A model generated the notes under the pieces. That model was not told the DNA's origin and made no database searches. It saw nothing but the letters and a program-made list of their open reading frames with translations. From Conexibacter sp. SYSU D00693 (GTDB taxonomy: Bacteria > Actinomycetota > Thermoleophilia > Solirubrobacterales > Solirubrobacteraceae), in the NCBI RefSeq assembly GCF_017084525.1, contig NZ_CP070950.1:744001-808000 (forward strand): 64,000 nucleotides of DNA. Direction: 5' to 3'. Positions 32,414 to 41,286 of the stretch are shown one piece after another. The translations under genes were made by a program, and so were the position numbers. Each line of letters starts with the position of its first letter. The stretch's first letter is position 1.

Positions 32414-33670
32414 ATGCAGGCAGGTTCCTGGCGACGCGGCCGCATGTGGCTGCTCGCCTCGATGGTGGGCCTCGTCGCGGCGGGTGCCGCTGGCTGTGGC
32501 TCAGACGACGACGGCGGCTCCGCGGCGACCAGCAGCGGCTCCAGCGCGAGCTCGGGCAGCGAGATCAAGGTCGGGATCCTCCACTCGCTGAGCGGGACGA
32601 TGGCCATCAGCGAGGTCTCGGTGAAGGACGCCGAGCTCCTGGCGATCGAGGAGATCAACAAGGCCGGCGGCGTCCTGGGCAAGCAGGTCAAGCCGGTCAT
32701 CGAGGACGGCGCGTCGGACTGGCCGACCTTCGCCGAGAAGGCCCAGAAGCTCATCTCGCAGGACAAGGTCGCGGCGACCTTCGGCGGGTGGACCTCGGCC
32801 AGCCGCAAGGCCATGCTGCCGGTCTTCGAGCGCAACAAGGCGCTGCTCTACTACCCCGTGCAGTACGAGGGGCTGGAGTCCTCGCCCTACATCTTCTACT
32901 CGGGCGCGACGACCAACCAGCAGATCCTGCCGGCGCTCGAGTACCTCAAGGGCGAGAAGCAGATCAAGACGCTGTTCCTGGTGGGCAGCGACTACGTCTT
33001 CCCGCGCACCGCCAACAAGGAGATCAAGGCGTGGGCGAAGGCCAACGGCGTCCAGGTCGTCGGTGAGGAGTACACGCCGCTGGGACACACCGAGTACTCC
33101 ACGATCATCACGAAGCTCAAGGGGGCCAAGCCCGACGCGGTGTTCAACACCCTCAACGGGGACTCGAACGTCGCGTTCTTCAAGCAGCTCAAGGGCGCCG
33201 GCATCTCCGCCGACGCGATGCCGACCGTCTCGGTCTCCGTGGCCGAGGAGGAGGTCAAGGGCATCGGCGCCGACAACGTCGCGGGCCACCTCGTCGCCTG
33301 GAACTACTTCCAGACCACGCCCGGCGCCGACAACAAGAAGTTCGTCGACGCCTACAAGGCCAAGTACGGCCAGGACCGCGTGACCGCCGACCCGATCGAG
33401 GCCGGCTACGTCCAGGTCAAGCTCTGGGCCGCCGCGGTGGAGAAGGCAGGCTCGACCGACCCCGAGAAGGTCAAGGCGGCCTCCAAGGGGCTCGAGCTCG
33501 AGATGCCGGAGGGCACCGTCACCGTCGACGGGTCCAACCAGCACATCTCGAAGACCGCGCGCATCGGGCTCGTCGAGCCCAGCGGCCAGATCAAGCAGGT
33601 GTGGGAGTCCGACGGGCCGATCAAGCCCGACCCCTACCTCAAGGGCTACGCCTGGGCGAAGGGGCTCTAG
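32414..33670 (+). CDS. urtA: urea ABC transporter substrate-binding lipoprotein UrtA
   Basis: A 418-residue lipoprotein. The signal peptide ends in a lipobox (AGAAGC, Cys28), followed by a Ser/Gly-rich linker. [17 protein letters not shown] starts the type I periplasmic-binding fold and matches UrtA closely, as do [10 protein letters not shown] and NYFQTTPG. It binds urea outside the membrane and hands it to UrtBC. A strong GGGGAGGG precedes the ATG by 5 bases. It is followed by a perfect hairpin, which may make its transcript more abundant than that of the downstream genes. Confidence 0.93.
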   Translation: MQAGSWRRGRMWLLASMVGLVAAGAAGCGSDDDGGSAATSSGSSASSGSEIKVGILHSLSGTMAISEVSVKDAELLAIEEINKAGGVLGKQVKPVIEDGASDWPTFAEKAQKLISQDKVAATFGGWTSASRKAMLPVFERNKALLYYPVQYEGLESSPYIFYSGATTNQQILPALEYLKGEKQIKTLFLVGSDYVFPRTANKEIKAWAKANGVQVVGEEYTPLGHTEYSTIITKLKGAKPDAVFNTLNGDSNVAFFKQLKGAGISADAMPTVSVSVAEEEVKGIGADNVAGHLVAWNYFQTTPGADNKKFVDAYKAKYGQDRVTADPIEAGYVQVKLWAAAVEKAGSTDPEKVKAASKGLELEMPEGTVTVDGSNQHISKTARIGLVEPSGQIKQVWESDGPIKPDPYLKGYAWAKGL

Positions 33671-33693
33671 GCCGACCAGGGGACCGCACGGCA

Positions 33694-33719
33694 GGGGCGG
33701 CGCCGCACGGCGCCGCCCC
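33694..33719 (+). terminator. 11-bp hairpin between urtA and urtB
   Basis: GGGGCGGCGCC and GGCGCCGCCCC form a perfect 11-bp stem with a GCAC loop, followed by GTCGTG without a U-tract. It lies 24 bases after the urtA stop and 40 before urtB, on the coding strand. It probably is a partial terminator or an RNA-stabilising 3' stem that lets the binding protein be made in excess. Confidence 0.6.
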
Positions 33720-33758
33720 GTCGTGACCCGCGACCGCCAGCGAGGACCGCGAGCGACC

Positions 33759-34649
33759 ATGGACCAGCTCCTCCAGCAGCTCTTCACGGGGACGAGCATC
33801 GGCTCGATCCTGCTCCTGATCGCCCTGGGCCTGACCTTCACGTTCGGCCAGATGGGCGTCATCAACATGGCCCACGGCGAGTTCATCATGGCCGGGGCCT
33901 ACACGACCTACGTGCTCCAGAACGCGCTGGGCGACAGCGCCATCACGATGGCCTTCCTGCTGTCGCTGCCGGTCGCCTTCTGCGTCGCCGGCCTCATGGG
34001 GCTCCTGCTCGAGGTGGTCCTCATCCGCCACCTCTACGGCCGGCCGCTCGACACGCTGTTGGTCACCTGGGGCGTCGCGCTGATGCTCCAGCAGCTCGCG
34101 CGGGACATCTTCGGCGCGCCCAACGTCGACGTCCGCTCGCCGAGCTGGCTGGGCGGGTCGATCGAGGTCCTCGGCATCACGATGCCCTGGACGCGCCTGT
34201 TCATCATCGGCCTGGCGCTCGCGGCCGCGGTCGGGGCGTGGGTCGTCGTGGGGCGGATGAAGCAGGGCCGGCGGATGCGGGCGGTCATGCAGAACCGCCA
34301 GCTCGCGGCGGCCAGCGGCATCGGGACCACCGGCGTGGACCGCCGCACGTTCTTCCTCGGCTCGGGCCTGGCCGGCCTGGCCGGCGTCGCGATCACGCTG
34401 CTGGGCTCCGTCGGCCCCACGCTCGGCACGAACTACATCATCGACGCGTTCCTGGTGGTCGTCGTCGGCGGCCTGGGCCAGCTGCGCGGGGCGGTCATCG
34501 CCGCCTTCGCGCTGGGCACCATCAACGCGATCGCGGAGTGGGGGACCGAGGCGAGCCTCGCCAAGGTCATCGCGTTCGTCTGCATCGTCGCGTTCCTGCA
34601 GTGGCGCCCGCAGGGCATCGTCGCCCAGCAGAGCCGGGGGCTGGCATGA
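33759..34649 (+). CDS. urtB: urea ABC transporter permease UrtB
   Basis: A 296-residue branched-chain-amino-acid-type permease. LLLIALGLTFTFGQMGVINMAHGEFIMAGAY-type helices (first 60 residues) and the late LGTNYIIDAFLVVVVGGLGQLRG block are the LivH/UrtB signatures. I use ATG 33759, which gives the usual MDQ-type N-terminus; a GTG 36 bases upstream would add polar residues. Its stop overlaps urtC by 4 bases (ATGA). Confidence 0.93.
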   Translation: MDQLLQQLFTGTSIGSILLLIALGLTFTFGQMGVINMAHGEFIMAGAYTTYVLQNALGDSAITMAFLLSLPVAFCVAGLMGLLLEVVLIRHLYGRPLDTLLVTWGVALMLQQLARDIFGAPNVDVRSPSWLGGSIEVLGITMPWTRLFIIGLALAAAVGAWVVVGRMKQGRRMRAVMQNRQLAAASGIGTTGVDRRTFFLGSGLAGLAGVAITLLGSVGPTLGTNYIIDAFLVVVVGGLGQLRGAVIAAFALGTINAIAEWGTEASLAKVIAFVCIVAFLQWRPQGIVAQQSRGLA

Positions 34650-35776
34650 GCGCCCTCGCGAAGCGCTTCGCCCCCGGCGGCGAGCGCTCCTGGCTGCTGG
34701 GCTTCGCCGTCTGCGCGCTGCTGCTGCTCGTCGTCGCGCCGGCGCTGCTGTCGGACTTCCGCCTCGGCCTGCTGGCGAAGTACCTGTGCTTCGCCATGAT
34801 CGCCCTGGGCATCGCGGTGGCCTGGGGCAACGGTGGGATGCTCGTGCTCGGGCAGGGGCTGTTCTTCGGCCTCGGGGGCTACGCGATGGCCATGTACCTC
34901 AAGCTCGACGAGGCGGGGGCGACCGGCGGCCTGCCGGACTTCATGACCTGGAGCGGGGTGGAGGAGCTCCCGCTCATCTGGGAGCCGTTCAAGCACGCGT
35001 GGTTCGCCGTCCTGGCGGTGGTCGTCGTGCCGGTGGTGGTCGCCGGGCTGCTGGGGCTGCTGGTCTTCCGCAGCCGGGTGCGCGGGCCGTACTTCGCCAT
35101 CCTCACCCAGGCGCTCGCCGCCGCGTTCGTGATCCTGCTGGTCGGCCAGCAGGCCTCGACGGGCGGCACGAACGGCCTGACGAACATCCAGACGTTCTTC
35201 GGGCTGACGCTCGCCGACCCGGCCGACCAGCGCACGCTGTACCTCCTCGTGGCGATCGTGCTCGGGGCGCTGTACCTCCTGGCCCGCCAGCTGCTGGCCA
35301 GCCGCTACGGCCGGCTGCTCGTCGCGGTCCGCGACAGCGAGGACCGCGCGCGGTTCCTCGGCTACAGCCCGACGCGGGTCAAGGTCCTGGCCTTCTGCAC
35401 CTCGGCCGCCATGGCGGGGATCGCCGGCGCGCTGTTCGTGCCGGTCGTCGGGATCATCTCGCCGGCGCTGCTGGGCATCGTCCCGTCGATCGAGATGGTC
35501 CTCTGGGCCGCCGTCGGGGGGCGCATGTCGCTGGCGGGTGCGATCGCCGGCGCGCTCCTGGTCAACCTCGGCAAGACCGAGCTCAGCGAGCGCTTCCCCT
35601 CCCAGTGGACCTACGCGCTCGGAGCGCTGTTCGTCCTCGTGGTCATGGTCGCCCCGAACGGCATCGCCGGGCTCGTCGGCCAGGCCCGCACGGCCCTCGC
35701 CGCACGCCTGCCGCGACGCGGACCCGTCCCGGCGCTCGCGGTCGGCGAGCCCACCCTGAAGGAGGAGCGAGCGTGA
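34646..35776 (+). CDS. urtC: urea ABC transporter permease UrtC
   Basis: A 376-residue LivM-type permease with about ten helices. YLCFAMIALGIAVAWG, LVLGQGLFFGLGGYAMAMYL and TGGTNGLTNIQTFFG are characteristic of UrtC. It forms the membrane channel with UrtB. ATG 34646 overlaps urtB (ATGA), and its end overlaps urtD (GTGA). The C-terminus contains a polar Arg/Pro-rich tail. Confidence 0.93.
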   Translation: MSALAKRFAPGGERSWLLGFAVCALLLLVVAPALLSDFRLGLLAKYLCFAMIALGIAVAWGNGGMLVLGQGLFFGLGGYAMAMYLKLDEAGATGGLPDFMTWSGVEELPLIWEPFKHAWFAVLAVVVVPVVVAGLLGLLVFRSRVRGPYFAILTQALAAAFVILLVGQQASTGGTNGLTNIQTFFGLTLADPADQRTLYLLVAIVLGALYLLARQLLASRYGRLLVAVRDSEDRARFLGYSPTRVKVLAFCTSAAMAGIAGALFVPVVGIISPALLGIVPSIEMVLWAAVGGRMSLAGAIAGALLVNLGKTELSERFPSQWTYALGALFVLVVMVAPNGIAGLVGQARTALAARLPRRGPVPALAVGEPTLKEERA

Positions 35777-36546
35777 GCGACGCCCCGCTGCTCGAGGTCC
35801 GCGGCCTCACCGTGGACTTCGACGGCTTCAAGGCGCTGGAGGACGTGCACCTCGACGCCCAGGAGGGCGAGGTCCACTTCCTCATCGGCCCCAACGGCGC
35901 GGGCAAGACGACCCTCGTCGACGTCATCACCGGCCTCACGAAGCCCACGGCCGGCTCGGCGCGCTTCGCGGGCGAGGAGCTCGTGGGCAAGCGCGAGCAC
36001 GAGGTGGTGAAGCTCGGGATCGGCCGCACCTTCCAGACCGCCACCGTCTTCGAGACGCTCAGCGTGCTGGACAACCTCGACCTCGCCGCGAGCTTCCGCA
36101 TGTCGATGCTGCGGCTGCTGCGCCGGCGGCGCGGGACGTCGGAGGCGGTCCGCGACGCGCTGGCCGCGACCGGGCTCGAGGACGTCGCCGATCGCCCCGC
36201 CGGCACCCTGTCGCACGGTCAGAAGCAGTGGCTGGAGATCGGGATGCTGCTCGTGCAGGAGCCGCGCATGCTGCTCTTCGACGAGCCGGTGGCCGGCATG
36301 AGCCCGGACGAGCGCACCCGGACGGGCGAGCTCATCCGCAGGACCGCCGAGCGCTGCACCGTGCTCGTCGTCGAGCACGACATGGAGTTCCTGCGCCGCT
36401 TCGCGACCCGCGTCACGGTGCTGCACGAGGGCAAGGTGCTGCGCCACGGGGCCACGGTCGCCGAGGTGCAGGCCGACCCCGTCGTGCAGGAGGTCTACAT
36501 CGGGCGCGGTCGCGACGGCCGCTCCAAGGAGGAGGTGGTGGCGTGA
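35773..36546 (+). CDS. urtD: urea ABC transporter ATP-binding protein UrtD
   Basis: A 257-residue LivG-type ATPase. Walker A is IGPNGAGKTT, the signature LSHGQKQWLEIGMLL (the SHGQKQ form typical of UrtD) and Walker B MLLFDEPVAGMSPDE. GTG 35773 overlaps the urtC stop and is preceded by AAGGAGGAG. It powers urea uptake together with UrtE. Confidence 0.94.
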   Translation: MSDAPLLEVRGLTVDFDGFKALEDVHLDAQEGEVHFLIGPNGAGKTTLVDVITGLTKPTAGSARFAGEELVGKREHEVVKLGIGRTFQTATVFETLSVLDNLDLAASFRMSMLRLLRRRRGTSEAVRDALAATGLEDVADRPAGTLSHGQKQWLEIGMLLVQEPRMLLFDEPVAGMSPDERTRTGELIRRTAERCTVLVVEHDMEFLRRFATRVTVLHEGKVLRHGATVAEVQADPVVQEVYIGRGRDGRSKEEVVA

Positions 36547-37241
36547 AGCTCGTCGTCGAGGGCCTCGAGGCCGCGCACGGCCGCACCCAGGCGCTCTTCG
36601 GCGTCTCGCTCGAGCTCGAGGAGGGCGGGCGCTGCTGCGTGCTCGGGCGCAACGGCGTCGGCAAGACATCGTTGATGAACGCGATCATGGGCGTGCTGCC
36701 CACCCGTGGCGGGCGCGTGGAGCTCGACGGGCGCGACGTGACGAGGGCGCAGCCGTGGGAGCGGGTGCGGATGGGCCTGGGCTACATCCCCCAGGAGCGC
36801 ACCGGCTTCGGGCACCTGACGGTGGCCGAGAACCTGCGGGTGGTCCTCGAGTCGCGCAAGGACGGCCGCCGGTCCGAGGTCGACGAGGTGCTCGACCTCT
36901 TCCCGGCCCTCAAGCCGCTGCTCAAGCGCCCGGCCGTCTTCCTCTCCGGCGGCCAGCGCCAGCAGCTGGCCATCGGCCGCGCGCTGCTGACCAAGCCGCG
37001 CATCCTCATGCTCGACGAGCCGACGGAGGGCATCCAGCCGTCGGTCGTCGCCGAGATCGAGGAGGCGATCCTCGCGCTGCACGCGCGCGAGGGCCTCGGG
37101 ATCCTCCTGGCCGAGCAGTACGTCGAGATGGCGCTGCGGATGGCCGACAGCTACGTCGTGCTCGAGGCGGGCTCGGTGGTGGCGCGGGGCGCCACGGCCG
37201 AGCTCTCCGCGCACGACGCCGAACGCCTGCTCGCCATCTAG
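36543..37241 (+). CDS. urtE: urea ABC transporter ATP-binding protein UrtE
   Basis: A 232-residue LivF-type ATPase. Walker A is LGRNGVGKTS, the signature FLSGGQRQQLAIGRAL and Walker B LMLDEPTEGIQPS, the 'EGIQP' form seen in UrtE. GTG 36543 overlaps urtD by 4 bases with AAGGAGGAGG upstream. It ends 50 bases from the convergent sensor kinase gene, and I see no clear terminator in that gap. Confidence 0.94.
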   Translation: MKLVVEGLEAAHGRTQALFGVSLELEEGGRCCVLGRNGVGKTSLMNAIMGVLPTRGGRVELDGRDVTRAQPWERVRMGLGYIPQERTGFGHLTVAENLRVVLESRKDGRRSEVDEVLDLFPALKPLLKRPAVFLSGGQRQQLAIGRALLTKPRILMLDEPTEGIQPSVVAEIEEAILALHAREGLGILLAEQYVEMALRMADSYVVLEAGSVVARGATAELSAHDAERLLAI

Positions 37242-37291
37242 CGGAGAGGCGCGAGCAGGCCCCCAGGGGTGGGGCAGCGGATGGCGGCGGG

Positions 37292-40171
37292 TCACACCGA
37301 GTACGACGGGCCCGCCGCCAGCCGTCCCGCCACGCGGTCCTCGAGCTCCGCGGCGAGCGCCGCGAGCCGGTCGGGCTCGGCGTCGTCGTCGACGGCCCGC
37401 TCGAGCGCCGCCGCCGCGTCGGCGACCGCCCAGGCACCGACGGTGCGCGACGCGCCGGCGACGCGGTGGGCGCTGCGGCGCACGGCCTCCGGATCGGGGA
37501 CGACGAGCGCCGCCCGGAGCTCGGCCAGGTCCTGCCGCACGGCCTCGGCGTAGTCGGCCAGCACCCGGCCGGCGAGGTCCTCGTCCCCCGCGGTCAGCTC
37601 GTGCAGGGCGCTGGCGTCGAGGTCCGGGGCGACGGGGGGCGCCACCGGGACGGGGCCGGGCTCGGACCACGGGACGTGAGGCAGCCAGCGCCGCAGCGTC
37701 GCGGCCAGCGCCGTCACGGTCGCCGGCTTGGTGACGACGTCGTCCATCCCGGCCTCGCGACAGCGCTCGCGCTCGCCCTGCAGCGCGCTGGCCGTCAGGG
37801 CCAGCACCGGCGTGCGCGGCCGCCCGTCCTGGCGCTCGGTGGCCCGCAGCAGGCGCGCGAGCTGGTAGCCGTCGACGTGGGGCAGCTGGATGTCGGTGAA
37901 GACCAGGCCGTAGCGCGTGGCGCCGAAGCGGGCCAGGGCCTCCTCGGCGTCGGCCGCGGCGTCCACGCGGAAGCCGATCGCCTCGAGCTGGCCGGCGAGG
38001 ACCCGGCGGTTGACGGGGTGGTCCTCGACGAGCAGCAGCAGGCTGCCCTCGTCCAGGGCCGCCTCGCGAGCGGGCAGCGCCCGGCGACCCTCCGGCTCGC
38101 CGGCCCCCGGGGTGTCGCCGGCGTGGGCGGCCCGCGCGTCGCCGGCGGGCAGGGCCAGCGCCACCCGCACGGTCGTGCCGACGCCCGGCGTGCTGGAGAG
38201 GGCGACGCTGCCGCCCATCGCCTCCACGAGCTGCCGGCAGATCGCGAGGCCCAGCCCGGTGCCGTCGCTGGCGCGGGCGTGCTGCGTGCTGGCCTGCACG
38301 AACGGCACGAAGAGCCGCTGCTGGTCGGCGGGCGCGATGCCGATCCCCGAGTCCTGCACCTCGAAGACCAGGTCCTGGAGGCCGTCGTGGGTGCCGCGCA
38401 CCACGACACGGACCGTCACGCCGCCCTCGCGGGTGAACTTGATCGCGTTGCCGACGAGGTTGCCCAGGACCTGGCGCAGGCGCGCGGCGTCGACGACGTG
38501 GGCGGGCGCCAGGCCGGCGTCGACCTCGGCCTCGATGGCCAGGCCGCGCGCGGCGGCGGCGTGGCGGTGCTGCGCCGCGACGTCGCGCACCAGGGCGCCG
38601 ACGTCGGCGTCGCGGGGCAGGAGGTCGAGGGCCCCCGCCTCGATCTTCGAGAAGTCCAGGACGTCGCCGATCACCGCCAGCAGCGTCCGGGCCGAGCCCA
38701 TCGCGGTGTCGACGAGGTCGCGCTGGCGCAGGTCGAGGTCGTCGAGCGCGAGGATCTCCAGCGTGCCGGTGACCGCCACGAGCGGCGTGCGCAGCTCGTG
38801 GCTCATCATCGCCAGGAACGCCGACTTGGCGCGGTCGGCGGACTCGGCCTCCTCGCGAGCGCGGCGCAGCTCGGTCTCGAGCGCCTTGCGCTCCGTGACG
38901 TCGGCGACGTAGCCGTAGAGCTCGGCGGAGCCGTCGGCGCCGCGGACGGCCACCGCGTGGCCCTCCATCCACGCGACGTCCCCGTCGGGGGTGCGGATCC
39001 GGTACTCGCGCTGCCAGGACCCACCCGACCGGGCCGCGGCGATCATCGAGTCCAGCCACGGCCCGCGGTCCTCGGGCAGCACCGCCCGCGACATCCCGGG
39101 GAAGTCGACGTCCTGGTTGCCGTCGAGGCGGTGGATCGAGCCGTGGCGGCTGGCGAAGCGCACGCTGAACGCCCCGACGGGGTCGACGTGGAACTGGAAG
39201 ACGGCGCCCGGGACGCGGTCGGCGATCGTCTGCAGCCGGTGCTCGGCCTCGCGGGCCTCGCGCTCGGCGCGCCGGCGCCGGGCGAGGTCGCGCTCGACCG
39301 TGTCGGCCATCTCGTTGAAGTCCCCGGCGAGCTGGGCGAGCTCGCGCACGCCCTCGGGCCGTGCCCGGCCCGACCAGTCGCCGTGGGTGATGCGCCGGGT
39401 GACGTCGGCCAGGCGCGACAGCGGCCGCACGACGGCGCGCCCGACGACGGCGAGCGTCGCGATGAGGACCGCCAGCAGCACGACGAGGACCGCGGTCTGG
39501 GCCACGAGCAGCCGGTCGGTGCGGGCCTGCAGCTGCTCGGCGCGCCGCGCCGTCCGCGCATCGACCAGCTCGGTGAAGCGGTCGATCGCGGCCATGATCC
39601 GGCCCTTCTCCGCGTGGTAGTGGTCGTCGACCATCCGCTCGTAGGCGCGGGTGCGCAGCGGCGAGCCGCGGGGCGGGTCGCGACGGGCCAGCTCGTCCAT
39701 GACCCGCACCTCGAGCTCGGCCAGCTCGTTGGAGGCGCGCAGCGACGCTGCCAGGGCGGAGAACTCCTCGGGCGCGAAGTGCGCGCGGCGCATGAGCTCG
39801 GTGAGCGACGCCGGGGCGCCGCGACGCACGCCCGCCTCGCCGTCGGCGAGCACGCGGTCCCAGAACGAGCTGTCGTAGTGCTGCGGGCGCGGGGCCGTGC
39901 CCGAGCGGATCTCGAGGATCTCGTCGTAGAAGCGCCGGTAGCGCTCCTCGCCCGTCGTGACGTAGAGGCGCACCATCCGCGTGAGGTCGTTGGAGCTCTG
40001 GCGCATCTGGTCGGCCAGGCGGAACGACGTGACCCGCTGGCGCTCGGCCGCCGTGCGGTCGGTCGCGACGCGCATCTGCAGGACCGTCACGCCGGACAGC
40101 GCGAGCGCCATCACCACGACCATCGCCAGCAGTCCCGCGAGCAGGCCGCGGATCGACGGGGCCCGCCTCAC
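37292..40171 (-). CDS. hybrid sensor histidine kinase with REC and Hpt domains
   Basis: A 959-residue membrane sensor. Two membrane segments (about 8-31 and 225-245) enclose an extracytoplasmic helical domain; a HAMP domain (to about 300), one PAS domain (310-430), HisKA with His458 in MSHELRTP, the HATPase with GNAIKFTREG and DSGIGI/GTGLGL boxes, a receiver with Asp760 (FTDIQLP), and a C-terminal Hpt with His902 (SAHRVAG) follow. This is a complete His-Asp-His relay whose final acceptor should be a separate receiver, likely the adjacent REC protein. GTG 40171 overlaps the preceding stop (GTGA). Confidence 0.92.
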   Translation of the reverse strand: MRRAPSIRGLLAGLLAMVVVMALALSGVTVLQMRVATDRTAAERQRVTSFRLADQMRQSSNDLTRMVRLYVTTGEERYRRFYDEILEIRSGTAPRPQHYDSSFWDRVLADGEAGVRRGAPASLTELMRRAHFAPEEFSALAASLRASNELAELEVRVMDELARRDPPRGSPLRTRAYERMVDDHYHAEKGRIMAAIDRFTELVDARTARRAEQLQARTDRLLVAQTAVLVVLLAVLIATLAVVGRAVVRPLSRLADVTRRITHGDWSGRARPEGVRELAQLAGDFNEMADTVERDLARRRRAEREAREAEHRLQTIADRVPGAVFQFHVDPVGAFSVRFASRHGSIHRLDGNQDVDFPGMSRAVLPEDRGPWLDSMIAAARSGGSWQREYRIRTPDGDVAWMEGHAVAVRGADGSAELYGYVADVTERKALETELRRAREEAESADRAKSAFLAMMSHELRTPLVAVTGTLEILALDDLDLRQRDLVDTAMGSARTLLAVIGDVLDFSKIEAGALDLLPRDADVGALVRDVAAQHRHAAAARGLAIEAEVDAGLAPAHVVDAARLRQVLGNLVGNAIKFTREGGVTVRVVVRGTHDGLQDLVFEVQDSGIGIAPADQQRLFVPFVQASTQHARASDGTGLGLAICRQLVEAMGGSVALSSTPGVGTTVRVALALPAGDARAAHAGDTPGAGEPEGRRALPAREAALDEGSLLLLVEDHPVNRRVLAGQLEAIGFRVDAAADAEEALARFGATRYGLVFTDIQLPHVDGYQLARLLRATERQDGRPRTPVLALTASALQGERERCREAGMDDVVTKPATVTALAATLRRWLPHVPWSEPGPVPVAPPVAPDLDASALHELTAGDEDLAGRVLADYAEAVRQDLAELRAALVVPDPEAVRRSAHRVAGASRTVGAWAVADAAAALERAVDDDAEPDRLAALAAELEDRVAGRLAAGPSYSV

Positions 40172-41286
40172 GTGGCGACCTCGGCCCACGGCAGCGCCTC
40201 CTCCACGACGCTGACGGGACCGACGGCGAGACCCTGCGCGCGGTCGCAGCCCAGCTGCGCCACGGCGTCCGTGCGGGCGGCGGTCCCGCAGCCCAGCGCG
40301 ACCACCCGGACCCCACGGGCCTGGAACGCGGCGATGCCGGCCTCGAGGGCCTCGTCGCCCGAGTCGCAGGCGAGCCCGACCTCCGTGAGGGGCAGGTCCT
40401 CGCCCGCGGTCGGCGTCGCAGGCTCCTCGAGCCCCAGCCCGAACCCGCGCAGGCGCAGCCGGGTGAGGACGTCGAGCTGGCCGGGCGTCGCCGGGAGTGC
40501 GGGCCGGCCGGGGAGCGCGATGGTCACGCGCTGCGGCGCGACGCCGTGCGCGGCGGCGCGGGCGGCGAGCCGGTCGGCCAGCCCGAGGTCGGCGAGGGCC
40601 GCGGGCGGCAGGACGACCGTCGCGTCGAGGCCGGGCCCGACGCGGGGGTCCAGCAGCGCCCGGCAGGCGGCGGCGAGCAGCAGGTCGGCCACCGCGGCGG
40701 CGGGCTCGGGAGCCACGGCATCGCGCTCGGCGGCGTGGCGCTCCCCGTCGGCCTCGCGCACCGCGCCGACCCGCACGCCGGCGATGCGCCCCGAGCGCAG
40801 GTCGACGCGCGGCGCGGCCAGCGCGGTCACCGCACCGGCGGCCAGCGCCTCCTGCCACGCCGAGGGCGGCGCGGACGCCGCGGTCCGCGCCGGCCGGACC
40901 GGCTGGTGCAGTCCCACGACCTCGAGCAGCCGGCGGGCCGTGAGGGGCTTGCGCACGACGCCGAGCACCTCGACGCCGTAGGCCCGCGCGGTCGTCTCGG
41001 CCGCGCGGACGACCGCGTCGTCGAGCGCGCTGACGATGACGACCGACGCGGGGATCGCCCGCTCGGCCAGGTGGCGCAGGAACTCGACGCCGTCCATGCC
41101 GGGCATGTCGAGGTCGCAGACGACCACGTCGGCCGGGGCGCCACCGCCCAGGAGCTCCAGGGCGCCCTCGCCGTCGGCCGCCTCCTGCAGGGCGCCCGCG
41201 CCGAGGTTCGCGAGGATCTGCAGCATCGTGCGGCGCTGGAACTCGTGGTCCTCGACCACGAGCACCGTGCAGTCGGCGAGGCTCAT
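40168..41286 (-). CDS. response regulator with degenerate EAL-like domain
   Basis: A 372-residue protein. Residues 5-125 form a receiver: acidic pocket VVEDHE, phosphorylated Asp58 in VVCDLDMPGMDG, and Lys in VRKPL. Residues about 145-365 follow the EAL phosphodiesterase pattern (VDLRSGRIAGV, then ALPGRPAL, EVGLACDSGDEAL, LGCGTAARTDAVAQLGCDRAQG), but the EAL catalytic triplet is replaced and the metal-binding Glu residues are not recognisable. It is therefore probably an inactive, ligand-sensing or protein-binding domain. It is coupled by 4-base overlaps to the LuxR gene upstream and the kinase downstream. Confidence 0.85.
   Translation of the reverse strand: MSLADCTVLVVEDHEFQRRTMLQILANLGAGALQEAADGEGALELLGGGAPADVVVCDLDMPGMDGVEFLRHLAERAIPASVVIVSALDDAVVRAAETTARAYGVEVLGVVRKPLTARRLLEVVGLHQPVRPARTAASAPPSAWQEALAAGAVTALAAPRVDLRSGRIAGVRVGAVREADGERHAAERDAVAPEPAAAVADLLLAAACRALLDPRVGPGLDATVVLPPAALADLGLADRLAARAAAHGVAPQRVTIALPGRPALPATPGQLDVLTRLRLRGFGLGLEEPATPTAGEDLPLTEVGLACDSGDEALEAGIAAFQARGVRVVALGCGTAARTDAVAQLGCDRAQGLAVGPVSVVEEALPWAEVAT

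Noticed and set aside
37242-37291. Gap between urtE and the convergent kinase as a bidirectional terminator
   Set aside because: No stem of useful length is visible in these 50 bases.
36495-40981. Very long open frames on both strands opposite urtE and the histidine kinase
   Set aside because: They are antisense frames kept open by high third-position GC; their products are Arg/Gly/Ala-rich without domains, while the real genes show clear motifs.
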